Assembly (NCBI GenBank): GCA_964242575.1
Contig: CAXTCN010000010.1
Coordinates: 30,029 to 94,028 of the forward strand
Reading direction: 5' to 3'
Source: JANPPS01 sp964242575
Lineage (GTDB): Bacteria; Pseudomonadota; Alphaproteobacteria; Acetobacterales; Acetobacteraceae
Length of the DNA stretch: 64,000 nt
Shown: piece by piece, positions 1 to 7,903 of the stretch
Layout: each line of letters starts with the position of its first letter
Position numbering within the stretch: the stretch's first letter is position 1
Position numbers and translations under genes: made by a program
The notes under the pieces: model-generated
Told to the model about the DNA's origin: nothing
The model's input: the letters and a program-made list of their open reading frames with translations, nothing else
Databases searched by the model: none

Positions 1-1
1 G

Positions 2-1375
2 CTGATGATCGGCCACCGCAAGTCCCACGAGCCTGCCGCTGCCACCCGCGCCCGCATCGGGCCGGCCTTCGTGCTGGCGGTGCTGACGGCGGTGCTCGGG
101 CTGGCGGCCATGGTGTTCTCGGGGTTCCCGGGGCTGGCGCAGCTCGGCCTGTTCTCCGCGGCCGGATTGCTGGCGGCGGCGCTCGCCACCTGGTTCCTGC
201 TGCCGCGCCTGGTGGTCGCGGCCAACCTTGCGCCGGTTACGGCCGGCGACCCGGCCTGGCTCGCACGGGTCGAGGACTGGCGGCGCTTCCGCCTGCTTGG
301 TCTGGTCCCGGTGCTGGCGTCGGCTGCGGGGCTTACAGCCGTGGGCGGGCCGGCCTGGGAGCATGACCTCGCCAACCTCAGCCCTGTGCCGGCGGCCTCT
401 CGGGCGCTCGACGCCGAGTTGCGCGGCGCATTGGGCGCGCCGGACGCCGGGCAAATCCTGATGGTGCAGGCTCCGGACGCAGAAACCGCGCTGGTCCGGC
501 AGGAAGCGCTGTTGCTGCTGCTAGACCGCCTGCAAACCGAGGGCGTGCTGACCGGCGCAGAACTCGCGGCCCGGCTGCTGCCGAGCGTCGCCCAGCAGGT
601 CGCGCGCATCGCCGCCCTGCCCGACGCCGAGACCCTGGCCGCCCGGGTCACCGCCGCGCAGGCTGGCCTGCCGTTCCGTGCCGACGCATTCCGCCCGTTC
701 CAGGACGCCGTGGCAGCGTCCCGCGCCATGACGCCGCTGCGCCCAGCCGACCTCGCCGGCAGCCCAATCGCAGCCCGGCTCGACCCGTTGCTGTTCGAGC
801 GCGACGGCGCATGGCACGCGCCCGTCGTGCTGCAAGGCGTGCAGGACCCAGCGCGCCTCGCCCTTGCCTTCGCGGGCCAGGACAACGCGACCTACGTGGA
901 CATGCGGACCGAGCTGGGCGGCATCCTATCCGGCTACACCGCCCGCGCCTGGCGCTGGCTGGGCTGGAGCGGCTTGGCCGTGCTGGTTGTGCTGGCAGTG
1001 GGCCTGCGCAGCGCCGGACGGGTGGCCCGGGTGCTGGGCGCGGTCGCCGCGGCCATGCTGGTGACGGTGGCCGTGCTGGCGGTGGCGGGGGCACGGCTGT
1101 CGTTGATCCACTTGGTGGCGCTGCAACTCGTGGCCGGCGTCGGCCTGGACTACGCGCTGTTTTTCGCCCGCCGGCAGCTCGACGCCGAGGAGCGCGCCCG
1201 CACGCTCCGCACCCTCGTGACCTGCTGCGCCATGACCTTGCTCACATTCGGTTTGCTGGCGGCTTGCGAGACTCCGCTTCTGCGCGACATTGGCGTGACG
1301 GTCGCGGTGGGCGCGGGCCTGGCCATGAGCTTCGCGTTCCTGTTCGCGGGCGCGGCGCCGGAGGAGGCAACGTAG
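2..1375 (+). CDS. MMPL-family exporter, C-terminal part (5' end outside window)
   Basis: C-terminal portion of an RND-like MMPL membrane exporter, a family that moves lipids or acyl products out of the cytoplasm. The reading frame is open to the left edge of the window, so the gene starts upstream and the first visible ATG is internal. Visible residues 20-70 are the last two helices of the first membrane bundle. A helix near 97-112 opens the second half, residues about 113-310 form a polar extracytoplasmic loop, and five hydrophobic segments follow to the C-terminus. That arrangement fits the second half of a 12-helix protein of about 770 residues. It lies one base upstream of a ketoacyl synthase and heads a run of fatty-acid-type biosynthesis genes, which suggests export of the aryl-polyene-like product or its lipid carrier. 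The family is clear; the substrate is inferred from context. Confidence 0.85.
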   Translation: MMIGHRKSHEPAAATRARIGPAFVLAVLTAVLGLAAMVFSGFPGLAQLGLFSAAGLLAAALATWFLLPRLVVAANLAPVTAGDPAWLARVEDWRRFRLLGLVPVLASAAGLTAVGGPAWEHDLANLSPVPAASRALDAELRGALGAPDAGQILMVQAPDAETALVRQEALLLLLDRLQTEGVLTGAELAARLLPSVAQQVARIAALPDAETLAARVTAAQAGLPFRADAFRPFQDAVAASRAMTPLRPADLAGSPIAARLDPLLFERDGAWHAPVVLQGVQDPARLALAFAGQDNATYVDMRTELGGILSGYTARAWRWLGWSGLAVLVVLAVGLRSAGRVARVLGAVAAAMLVTVAVLAVAGARLSLIHLVALQLVAGVGLDYALFFARRQLDAEERARTLRTLVTCCAMTLLTFGLLAACETPLLRDIGVTVAVGAGLAMSFAFLFAGAAPEEAT

Positions 1376-1376
1376 G

Positions 1377-2570
1377 GTGGAGCCTTTGGTCCTGACCGCC
1401 AGCACGGCCGTGAGCGCCATCGGCCATGGCGCGGCCGCGCATCTACGCGCGCTCCGCACCCGGCAGGGCGGCTTATGCGCCAACGACTTCGACCCGCCGG
1501 TCGGCGGCTGGATCGGTCGCGTGCCCGGCGTGGAACAGCACGCCCTGCCGCCAGAGCTGGCCGGCTTCACGTGCCGCAACAACCTGCTGGCGGACATGGC
1601 GCTGCGCACCGACGGGTTCATGGCGGCCGTTGCAGCCGCCCGCGCGCAGTATGGCGCTGGGCGCATCGCCGTCGTGCTCGGCACCAGCACCAGCGGCGTG
1701 ACCGCGGCGGAGGACGCTTACGTTCGGCGAGACAGCGCGGGCGCGTTGCCGGCGGGGTTCAGTTATGACCACACCCAGGACCTGTTCTCGCTTGGCGGCT
1801 TCGTGCGCGCGGCGCTCGGCCTGCGCGGTCCGGCCCTGGTGATCTCCACCGCCTGCGCATCCAGCGCGCGCTGCATGATGGACGCGGCCGGGCTGATCCG
1901 CGCCGGTGTGGTGGACGCGGCCGTGGTGGGCGGCGCGGACAGCCTGTGCCGCATGACCCTGCACGGCTTCGCGGCGCTGGAACTGCTGTCCCCCACCCCC
2001 TGCCGCCCCTGCGGACCGGACCGGACCGGCATTTCCATCGGCGAGGCTGCCGGCTTCGCGCTGTTGGAACGCGCCGATGCGCCGTGCCGCGATGCCGGCC
2101 CACGCTTGGCCCTGCTGGGCGCGGGCGCCAGCAGCGACGGCTACCACATGAGTTCGCCGCATCCCGAAGGCGCCGGCGCCATCGCCGCCATGCGGCAGGC
2201 ATTGGCCGCGGCCGGATTGGCGCCAGGGGATGTCGACTGGGTCAACCTGCACGGCACCGGCACCCGGGCCAACGACGCCATGGAGGACATGGCCGTGTCC
2301 GCCGTGTTCGGGGACCGGGTGCCATGCAGCTCCACCAAGGGCTGGACCGGCCACACGCTCGGCGCATGCGGCATCCTGGAGACGGTGATCGCCGGCCAAT
2401 GCATGCAGGACGGCTTCATTGCCGGCTGCCTCGGCCTCGAACGCGCCGACCCCAGGTTCCGCGCCCAGGTCGCGGTCCGCAACACCGACCGTCCACTGCG
2501 GCGCGTGCTCAGCAACTCCTTCGGATTTGGCGGCATCAACTGCAGCCTGGTGCTCGGCGCGGTGCCTTGA
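1377..2570 (+). CDS. beta-ketoacyl-ACP synthase (FabF/KAS II type, pigment cluster)
   Basis: Condensing enzyme that elongates an ACP-bound acyl chain with malonyl-ACP. The full thiolase-fold catalytic set is visible: nucleophile Cys160 in STACAS, His292 in HGTGT and His326 in KGWTGHTLGA, with the C-terminal glycine-rich SFGFGG motif. At 397 residues it is the usual family length. The start is GTG, preceded by a GAGGAGG ribosome site with a 9-base spacer that lies in the end of the exporter gene. The next gene overlaps its stop through TTGA. Followed by a synthase-like partner, dehydratase and reductase, it looks like the active ketosynthase of an aryl-polyene-type dedicated fatty acid synthase rather than the primary-metabolism FabF. 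Confidence 0.9.
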   Translation: MEPLVLTASTAVSAIGHGAAAHLRALRTRQGGLCANDFDPPVGGWIGRVPGVEQHALPPELAGFTCRNNLLADMALRTDGFMAAVAAARAQYGAGRIAVVLGTSTSGVTAAEDAYVRRDSAGALPAGFSYDHTQDLFSLGGFVRAALGLRGPALVISTACASSARCMMDAAGLIRAGVVDAAVVGGADSLCRMTLHGFAALELLSPTPCRPCGPDRTGISIGEAAGFALLERADAPCRDAGPRLALLGAGASSDGYHMSSPHPEGAGAIAAMRQALAAAGLAPGDVDWVNLHGTGTRANDAMEDMAVSAVFGDRVPCSSTKGWTGHTLGACGILETVIAGQCMQDGFIAGCLGLERADPRFRAQVAVRNTDRPLRRVLSNSFGFGGINCSLVLGAVP

Positions 2571-3376
2571 ACGCTTTGCGAGCAGACATCATCGGCGTTG
2601 CGGTCTGGGGTCCGGGCTTGGAGGGCTGGGCCGCAAGCCGCCCGATGCTGTCCGGCGTCGTGCCCTATGTGCCGCGGCCTTCTCCGGCGCCACCGCCCGC
2701 TTTGCTGTCGTCCACCGAGCGCCGCCGGACCGGGCCGGTGGTGCGCCTGGCCCTCGCCGTCGCGCATGAGGCCGCCGCGGCTTCCGGCCTGCCGCCCGAC
2801 AGCCTGCGCAGCGTGTTCGGCAGCAGCAACGGCGACGGCGTCGTGGTCGGCGGCATCCTGGATGCGCTGGCGACGGCGGCGGACGGGGAGCGCGTGGTCT
2901 CGCCCACCGGGTTCCACAATTCCGTGCACAACGCCGCCGCCGGCTACTGGTCCATTGCCACCGGCAGCCATGAGCCTGCGACCTGCCTCGGCTGCCATGA
3001 CTGGACTTGGCCCGCGGCGCTGCTGACGGCGATGGTGGACGTGGCGGGCGGTGGGCGGCCGGTGCTGCTGTGCTGCTACGACCATCCGCTCCCCTCCCCG
3101 CTCGACACGCTGCGGCCCACGGCGCATCCGTTCGGGGTGGGCCTCGTGCTCGCGCCGCCGGGGGAGGCCGGACGGCTGGCCCGCCTTGATGTCCGCTACG
3201 ACCCCGCGCCGCCGCGGGACGCCGGGGAGCCGCGGTTGGAAGCGCTGCGCCCGCTCGCGGCAGGCAACGTCATCGCACGCTCGCTGCGGCTGCTGGAGGC
3301 GTTGGCGCTTGGTGTGCCCGACACCCACGCGCTGGCCTACCTTGACGGCCGGCTCGATGTCTCGGTGCAACCTTGA
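2567..3376 (+). CDS. chain-length-factor-like ketoacyl synthase partner
   Basis: A 269-residue protein resembling the short ketoacyl-synthase N-terminal family (PF13723 type) found next to true ketosynthases in aryl-polyene clusters. It lacks the catalytic Cys-His-His set: there is no STACAS box and no HGTGT or GHTLGA motif, although an ATCLGC stretch occurs near the equivalent turn. It is therefore probably a non-catalytic chain-length-factor partner of the upstream enzyme. No ATG fits. The best start is the TTG that overlaps the upstream TGA as TTGA, with a second in-frame TTG nine bases later. Its own stop is overlapped by TTGA from the next gene, so translation is probably coupled on both sides. 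The family call is by pattern and context. Confidence 0.75.
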   Translation: MNALRADIIGVAVWGPGLEGWAASRPMLSGVVPYVPRPSPAPPPALLSSTERRRTGPVVRLALAVAHEAAAASGLPPDSLRSVFGSSNGDGVVVGGILDALATAADGERVVSPTGFHNSVHNAAAGYWSIATGSHEPATCLGCHDWTWPAALLTAMVDVAGGGRPVLLCCYDHPLPSPLDTLRPTAHPFGVGLVLAPPGEAGRLARLDVRYDPAPPRDAGEPRLEALRPLAAGNVIARSLRLLEALALGVPDTHALAYLDGRLDVSVQP

Positions 3377-3783
3377 ACCCGGTCGTACCGCACGCCGGCG
3401 CCATGGCGCTGCTGGACCGTGTCGAGGCATGGGACGCCCACGGCATAAGCTGCCGCACGCGATCGCATCTGGCACCCATGAACCCGCTTCGCCGCGCCGG
3501 ACGGCTGTCGGCCTGCTGCGGCGTCGAGTACGCGCTGCAGGCCGCGGCGGCGCACGGTGCGCTGCTGGCTGGCGGCGTGGCGCAGGCAGCCGGGTATGTG
3601 GCAGCGCTGCGCGGCATCGAATTGCACGTCGAGCGGCTCGATGATCCGGCGCTGGGCGAGCTGCAAGTCTCGGCCCGGCTGGAACGACAGGAGGCCGGGG
3701 GCATCGTCTACACGCTGGAGCTGCGGTCGGAGGCCGGGGCGCTCCTGCTGACCGGCCGGGCCAGCATCGCGCTTCCGGCATGA
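3373..3783 (+). CDS. 3-hydroxyacyl-ACP dehydratase, hotdog fold (ApeP-like)
   Basis: A small dehydratase-like protein of 136 residues that would remove water from 3-hydroxyacyl-ACP to give the trans double bond of a polyene chain. The N-terminal PHAGAMALLDRV segment places a histidine next to a hydrophobic-acidic motif, as in ApeP/FabZ-like hotdog dehydratases. A second block around CCGVEYALQAAAAHG fits the central hotdog helix, where the family keeps its acidic catalytic residue. The start is TTG within a TTGA overlap with the upstream stop. The end overlaps the reductase start by ATGA. The absence of an enoyl reductase gene nearby is consistent with retention of double bonds, as expected for a polyene. 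Confidence 0.78.
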   Translation: MNPVVPHAGAMALLDRVEAWDAHGISCRTRSHLAPMNPLRRAGRLSACCGVEYALQAAAAHGALLAGGVAQAAGYVAALRGIELHVERLDDPALGELQVSARLERQEAGGIVYTLELRSEAGALLLTGRASIALPA

Positions 3784-4499
3784 GGCGGGCGCTGGTCACC
3801 GGCGGCGCCAGCCCGCTCGGCGCTGCGATCTGCCGCCGCCTGGCCGCGGACGGCCTGCACGTCGCGGTCCACGCCCATGCCGGCCTGGACCGCGCACAGG
3901 CGCTCGCGGCCAGCATCCAGGACGGCGGAGGCTCGGCGGAGGCGCTCGCGTGCGACCTCGCGGACTTCGCCGCGACCGGGGCCGCCATGCTGCGATTACT
4001 GGAAGGCGGGCCGCCGCAGGTGGTGGTGCACAACGCCGGCACCCACGCCGATGTTCCCATGGCGGGCATGTCCGACCTGCAGTGGAGCAGCGTGCTGGAC
4101 GTGTCGCTCGGCGGGTTCTATGCGGCGGTGCGCCCGTTGCTACTGCCGATGATCGGCACGCGCTGGGGCCGCATCATTGCGGTCTCGTCGGTTTCGGCGC
4201 TGCTGGGCAACCGCGGCCAGGTGAACTACGCCGCCGCGAAGGCCGGGCTGATCGGCGCGTGCAAGTCCTTGGCGCGCGAGGTCGCCAGCCGCGGCATCAC
4301 CGTGAACGCCGTGGCGCCCGGCGTGATCGCCTCGCCCGCCGTGGACGCCGCCATGGACTTGGCCCGCATCGCCGAGCTCGTGCCCATGCGCCGCGCCGGC
4401 CGGCCAGAGGAGGTTGCGGACCTGATCGGCTTTCTTGCGTCCGACCAGGCCGGCTACATCACCGGCCAGGTCGTTTCTATTAACGGCGGAATGACTTGA
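3780..4499 (+). CDS. FabG-like 3-ketoacyl-ACP reductase (short-chain dehydrogenase)
   Basis: Classical short-chain dehydrogenase/reductase of 239 residues that would reduce 3-ketoacyl-ACP with NADPH. The cofactor loop TGGASPLG is at residues 7-14, the NAG motif at 85-87, and the catalytic Ser137, Tyr150 and Lys154 are in the expected spacing. The C-terminal IASPAVDAAM...YITGQVVSINGGMT segment is typical of FabG. The ATG overlaps the dehydratase stop as ATGA. It forms a ketosynthase, partner, dehydratase and reductase set with the three genes before it, so a dedicated pigment/polyene role is more likely than general fatty acid synthesis. Confidence 0.88.
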   Translation: MRRALVTGGASPLGAAICRRLAADGLHVAVHAHAGLDRAQALAASIQDGGGSAEALACDLADFAATGAAMLRLLEGGPPQVVVHNAGTHADVPMAGMSDLQWSSVLDVSLGGFYAAVRPLLLPMIGTRWGRIIAVSSVSALLGNRGQVNYAAAKAGLIGACKSLAREVASRGITVNAVAPGVIASPAVDAAMDLARIAELVPMRRAGRPEEVADLIGFLASDQAGYITGQVVSINGGMT

Positions 4500-4542
4500 C
4501 CCCTTTGCACCGATCCCGGCACTTAGGCTCACGGAGGGCTGC

Positions 4543-5841
4543 ATGGCATATGACGTGACCGAGTGCGACATCCTGGTGATCGGCGGCGGCCCCGCCGGCT
4601 CCACCGCTGCCGCCCTGTTGGCCGAACGCGGCGAGGACGTGGTGCTGCTGGAGCGCGAGACGCATCCGCGCTTCCACATCGGCGAGAGCCTGCTGCCGCG
4701 CAACACCGCCATTCTGGACCGCCTGGGCTTGAGTGAACAGGTTGCGGCGCTTGGCGTGCACAAGCCCGGCGCGGAGTTCGTGTCCGATGCCACCGGGCAG
4801 CGCGTGCATTTCAGCTTCGCGCTGGGCCTTGACCAGCAGTACACCTATAGCTGGCAGGTCCGCCGGTCGGAGTTCGACAAGCTGCTGTTCGACACCGCCG
4901 CCGCCCGCGGCGCGCGCACCGAACAGGGCACCCGCGTGACCGCCATGCAGTTCGCGGCGCTGGGCGGCCGGGCGCAGGTGGAGGCCACCGGCCCGGACGG
5001 CGCCATCCGGCGCTATGCCCCCCGCTTCGTGCTGGACGCCTCCGGCCGCGACACCTTCCTGGCCAGCAAGCTCGGCACCAAGCGGTCCAACAAGCACAAT
5101 ACCACGGCCGCGCTGTACGGCCACTTTCGCGGCGTGGAGCGCCGTTCGGGGGAGCTTGAAGGCTACATCACCGTGCACCTGGTGGACGACGGCTGGTTCT
5201 GGATGATCCCGCTGCCGGACGACGTGATGAGCGTGGGCTTCGTCGGCGACGCCCCGGCGTTCAAGGGCCGCACCGGCACCCCGCACAATCTGTTCATGGC
5301 ACGGCTGATGGGCAGCCCCAGCGTCCGTGCCCGCATGGCCGGCGCGGAGCTGCTGGGCGACGTCACCAGCACCGGCAACTACTCCTACCGCTCGACTGAG
5401 GCGCACGGCGACGGCTACCTCATGATCGGCGACGCGTTCGGCTTCGTGGACCCGGTGTTTTCCTCTGGCGTGCTGTTGGCCATGACCGCCGGCGAGATGG
5501 GCGCCGATGTCGCGTCCACGTATCTCCAGCAACCAGCCGCGGCCCGCGCACAGGCCGCGCGGATGCAGCGCGACATGACGCACGCCATGGAGCGCATTAG
5601 CTGGCTGATTTACCGCATCAACACCCCGGCGCTCCGCACCCTGTTCATGGCGCCGCGCAACACGCTGCGGATGCGCGACGGCCTGGTCAGCCTGCTCGCC
5701 GGCAACCTGCGCGGCACCTGGGGTTCAGTGGTCCCGGTGCTGGCGTTCAAGTCGGTCTATTACGTCGTGGCAGCGCTGATGCGCCTGGGCATCCATCCCC
5801 TGCCCGCCCCGCGTCCGGCGCAGTTGGCGCCGGCCGAGTAA
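4543..5841 (+). CDS. FAD-dependent oxidoreductase with flavin-halogenase signatures
   Basis: A 432-residue flavoprotein of the tryptophan-halogenase-like/geranylgeranyl-reductase superfamily. The dinucleotide-binding motif GGGPAG lies at residues 14-19 and GESLLPRN at 47-54. Lys74 sits in HKPGAEF, where phenol- and pyrrole-type flavin halogenases keep their active-site lysine, and the halogenase motif WFWMIP (W-x-W-x-I-P) occupies 218-223. The GDAFGFVDPVFSSG segment binds FAD in this family. The start ATG has a strong GGAGG ribosome site 7-8 bases upstream. It closes the polyene-type operon and could halogenate the aryl head group, as in brominated xanthomonadins. Some relatives with these motifs are not halogenases, so the chemistry is inferred. 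Confidence 0.75.
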   Translation: MAYDVTECDILVIGGGPAGSTAAALLAERGEDVVLLERETHPRFHIGESLLPRNTAILDRLGLSEQVAALGVHKPGAEFVSDATGQRVHFSFALGLDQQYTYSWQVRRSEFDKLLFDTAAARGARTEQGTRVTAMQFAALGGRAQVEATGPDGAIRRYAPRFVLDASGRDTFLASKLGTKRSNKHNTTAALYGHFRGVERRSGELEGYITVHLVDDGWFWMIPLPDDVMSVGFVGDAPAFKGRTGTPHNLFMARLMGSPSVRARMAGAELLGDVTSTGNYSYRSTEAHGDGYLMIGDAFGFVDPVFSSGVLLAMTAGEMGADVASTYLQQPAAARAQAARMQRDMTHAMERISWLIYRINTPALRTLFMAPRNTLRMRDGLVSLLAGNLRGTWGSVVPVLAFKSVYYVVAALMRLGIHPLPAPRPAQLAPAE

Positions 5842-5848
5842 CCCGTGC

Positions 5849-6946
5849 ATGGACCACCTCGGCGCCGTCACGACGCTCGCGCAGGACCTCGTGCGGATCG
5901 ACAGCCGCAGCGCCCGGTCCAACCTCCCGCTCGCGGACCGGCTCGCGCGTGAGCTGACCGGCTTCGAGTTGGAGCGGCTGGACTACGCCGCGGACGGCGT
6001 GGCGAAGTGCGTGCTGGTCGCCGCCCGCGGACAAGGCGGCCTGGCGCTGTCCGGGCACATGGACACGGTGCCCGACACCGGATGGACCACCGACCCGTGG
6101 TCCGGCCGCGTCGAGGGCGACACGCTGCACGGCCTGGGCGCCACAGACATGAAAGGTCCGCTCGCCGCCCTCGTCGCGGCCGCCCGGGCGTTGCCGGCCA
6201 CGGTGCCGGTCGCGCTGTTCCTCACCACGGACGAGGAGACCACCAAGGCCGGGGCACGCCTGGTTGCGCAACGGAGCGCGCTGGCCCGGCGGTTCGCGCC
6301 GCGCGGCATCCTGGTGGCCGAGCCCACCAGCATGGCCCCGGTGCGCGGCCACCGCAGCCATATCGAGTTCACCGCCACGGCGCACGGCGTCCAGGCGCAC
6401 AGCAGCACCGGCCAAGGCCGCAACGCCAACTGGGACCTGCTGCCGTTCCTCAACGACATGCGCGCGGTGTTCGACCGGCTCCGCACCGACCCGGCGCTGC
6501 AGGACCTAGCCTACGACCCGCCGTTCAGCGACTTCAACCTTATCCTGGACAACCATGGCGCCGCCGTGAACGTGTCCGTCCCGCGCGCCACAGCACGGAT
6601 CAAGTTCCGCTACAGCGCCAGCATCGACCCTGCCTCCGTCGTGCACGCGGTCCGAACGGCCGCCGCAGAAGCCGGCGTTGAGCTTGCGGAGAAACGGGAG
6701 GGCGCGCCGCCCGAGTTGCCCGCTGGCCATCCGCTGATCCGCCTGGCGGAGAACCAGTCCGGCGCGCCCGCCGGCACCGCGCCCTACGGCACCGACGCCT
6801 CGGAGCTGCAGGCGTTGGCGCCCTGCGTGATCCTCGGCCCCGGCAGCATCGAGCGGGCGCACAAGCCGGACGAGCAAGTGAGCCTTGGCGCCCTTGCCGC
6901 CGCCGTCCCGGTGTTCATGCGGATGGCGGAGCGGAGCGCCGCTTAA
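5849..6946 (+). CDS. M20-family metallopeptidase (ArgE/DapE type deacylase)
   Basis: Zinc-dependent amide hydrolase of the acetylornithine deacetylase/succinyl-diaminopimelate desuccinylase family, 365 residues. Visible metal and catalytic residues are His70 and Asp72 in HMDTVP, Asp100 in GATDMKG, Glu129-Glu130 in TTDEET and His338 near the C-terminus in ERAHKPDE. A dimerisation lid of about 100 residues lies between residues 170 and 280. It starts seven bases after the flavoprotein and may be cotranscribed with it. The residue pattern fits ArgE-like acetylornithine deacetylases well, but the true substrate cannot be read from sequence. A small perfect hairpin follows the stop codon. Confidence 0.82.
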   Translation: MDHLGAVTTLAQDLVRIDSRSARSNLPLADRLARELTGFELERLDYAADGVAKCVLVAARGQGGLALSGHMDTVPDTGWTTDPWSGRVEGDTLHGLGATDMKGPLAALVAAARALPATVPVALFLTTDEETTKAGARLVAQRSALARRFAPRGILVAEPTSMAPVRGHRSHIEFTATAHGVQAHSSTGQGRNANWDLLPFLNDMRAVFDRLRTDPALQDLAYDPPFSDFNLILDNHGAAVNVSVPRATARIKFRYSASIDPASVVHAVRTAAAEAGVELAEKREGAPPELPAGHPLIRLAENQSGAPAGTAPYGTDASELQALAPCVILGPGSIERAHKPDEQVSLGALAAAVPVFMRMAERSAA

Positions 6947-6978
6947 CCGAAGAGGACTATGCATTTTACAAACACGCC

Positions 6979-6993
6979 GTCCTGAAGCAGGAC
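6979..6993. terminator. short hairpin between convergent genes (possible terminator)
   Basis: Perfect GTCCTG-AAG-CAGGAC inverted repeat in the 54-base gap between the M20 peptidase (plus) and the orphan membrane gene (minus). On the minus strand it is followed after a few bases by a T-rich GTGTTTGTAAAA stretch, so it would serve best as a terminator for the minus-strand gene. The stem is only six base pairs. Confidence 0.3.
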
Positions 6994-7000
6994 AGGCACC

Positions 7001-7630
7001 CTATGCGCAGCTCGGAGGCGAAGATTGCCACTTTGACAGGCGCTCTCGCGATCCAGACGTGTTCACATCAATCCAGTTGCTCTCCCATTGGTTCGACGTG
7101 ATCACCCGCAAAGCCTCTTGTGCGCGTTCTACTTTAGGAGCCGAGATGCCATCCGCAGCGGACACCAAGCGTGCAACGCCGGCAGCAAGCCGCTTAAACG
7201 CCAAATACTCTGGATGCTCATCGAAGTACCAAGAAAGTTTCTTACCCACTGCAATCGCTTCGCGTAGGCTCTGATATGCTTGGCGGAAACGTCCCAACGT
7301 TGCCACCTGGTCCTCAGTTAAGACGCGCTCAGAAGCAAGATTCACCATCATGCTCTCCATGCTTGCCTCCGCAGCTGCGGCCCGTTCATGTAACTTCCAG
7401 CGTCTTTCTCCAGAAGTACTGTCCTCTACCTGATCAATCGAGTAGTTCCAGAGCTTCCATACAGCAAAAAACTCACCATAGAGTTTGTAGAACTCGTTCG
7501 TCGCCGTGAGAACCACCTCTCGGCGCTTCTGCCTCTCTGCCCAGTAAGCGCTGAGGCGATGGCCTACCAACCACGCCAACAGAATAGTAATGACCGGCGC
7601 CAGAAGTGGAAAGATGTCCTTCAAACTCAT
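7001..7630 (-). CDS. membrane-anchored protein of unknown function, atypical composition
   Basis: Not recognised. The protein has 209 residues with one hydrophobic N-terminal segment (about residues 5-22, LLAPVITILLAWLVGH). A long, probably helical, charged cytoplasmic region follows, with FYKLYGEFFAVWKLW and LASERVLTEDQVATLGRFR. The chosen ATG gives MSLKDIF and is preceded by an AGGAAC ribosome-like site; a longer frame exists but would put charged residues before the membrane helix. The gene and its flanks are clearly AT-richer than everything around and use many codons rare in the neighbours (TTA, AGA, ATA). This suggests horizontal acquisition. No mobility gene accompanies it. Its N-terminal anchor plus helical body resembles small phage or island accessory proteins, but no function is claimed. 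Confidence 0.6.
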   Translation of the reverse strand: MSLKDIFPLLAPVITILLAWLVGHRLSAYWAERQKRREVVLTATNEFYKLYGEFFAVWKLWNYSIDQVEDSTSGERRWKLHERAAAAEASMESMMVNLASERVLTEDQVATLGRFRQAYQSLREAIAVGKKLSWYFDEHPEYLAFKRLAAGVARLVSAADGISAPKVERAQEALRVITSNQWESNWIDVNTSGSRERLSKWQSSPPSCA

Positions 7631-7903
7631 TGAGCGTTCCTGCCTATGAGGCTTTCGGCTCCGAACCAAGCCGACCGTTCAATGCTTTCGGCTCCTTGTT
7701 CTGCCGCGAGAGGTTGGCGTTATGATCGGGTTGGTGGCACGATCCGCCAAGTAGCCGGTGCCGCAGTTGGAGAGCATCAAGGCGCAAGGAGGCACCAACC
7801 AGAGCCGCAAACCAGTCATTATCGTTGGCCCATAGCCGATAACCCCAACCCCCAAACCCCTGTAGCTGAGTTTGCAAAGTATAACGTTGCATAACCGAAA
7901 TTG
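7631..7903. other. AT-richer intergenic stretch with 12-bp direct repeat
   Basis: About 270 bases upstream of the orphan membrane gene with lower GC than the rest of the window. GCTTTCGGCTCC occurs twice, at 7651-7662 and 7684-7695, exactly 33 bases apart and just upstream of the gene's start. This could be a tandem operator or a recombination remnant. An 82-codon open frame on the minus strand covers much of the stretch but has no recognisable ribosome site or family. No tRNA, integrase or integron attC core could be identified. Confidence 0.4.

Noticed and set aside
2567..3376. Second active ketosynthase in the pigment locus
   Set aside because: It is short and has none of the catalytic Cys-His-His motifs; only a chain-length-factor-like role is supported.
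2141..4069. Open frame of about 640 codons on the minus strand across the pigment operon
   Set aside because: It is antisense to four genes with clear catalytic motifs and has no ribosome site or conserved pattern; stop-poor opposite frames are expected in such GC-rich DNA.
7631..7903. Integron attC site or gene cassette
   Set aside because: No matching core pair around the orphan gene could be found and there is no integrase.
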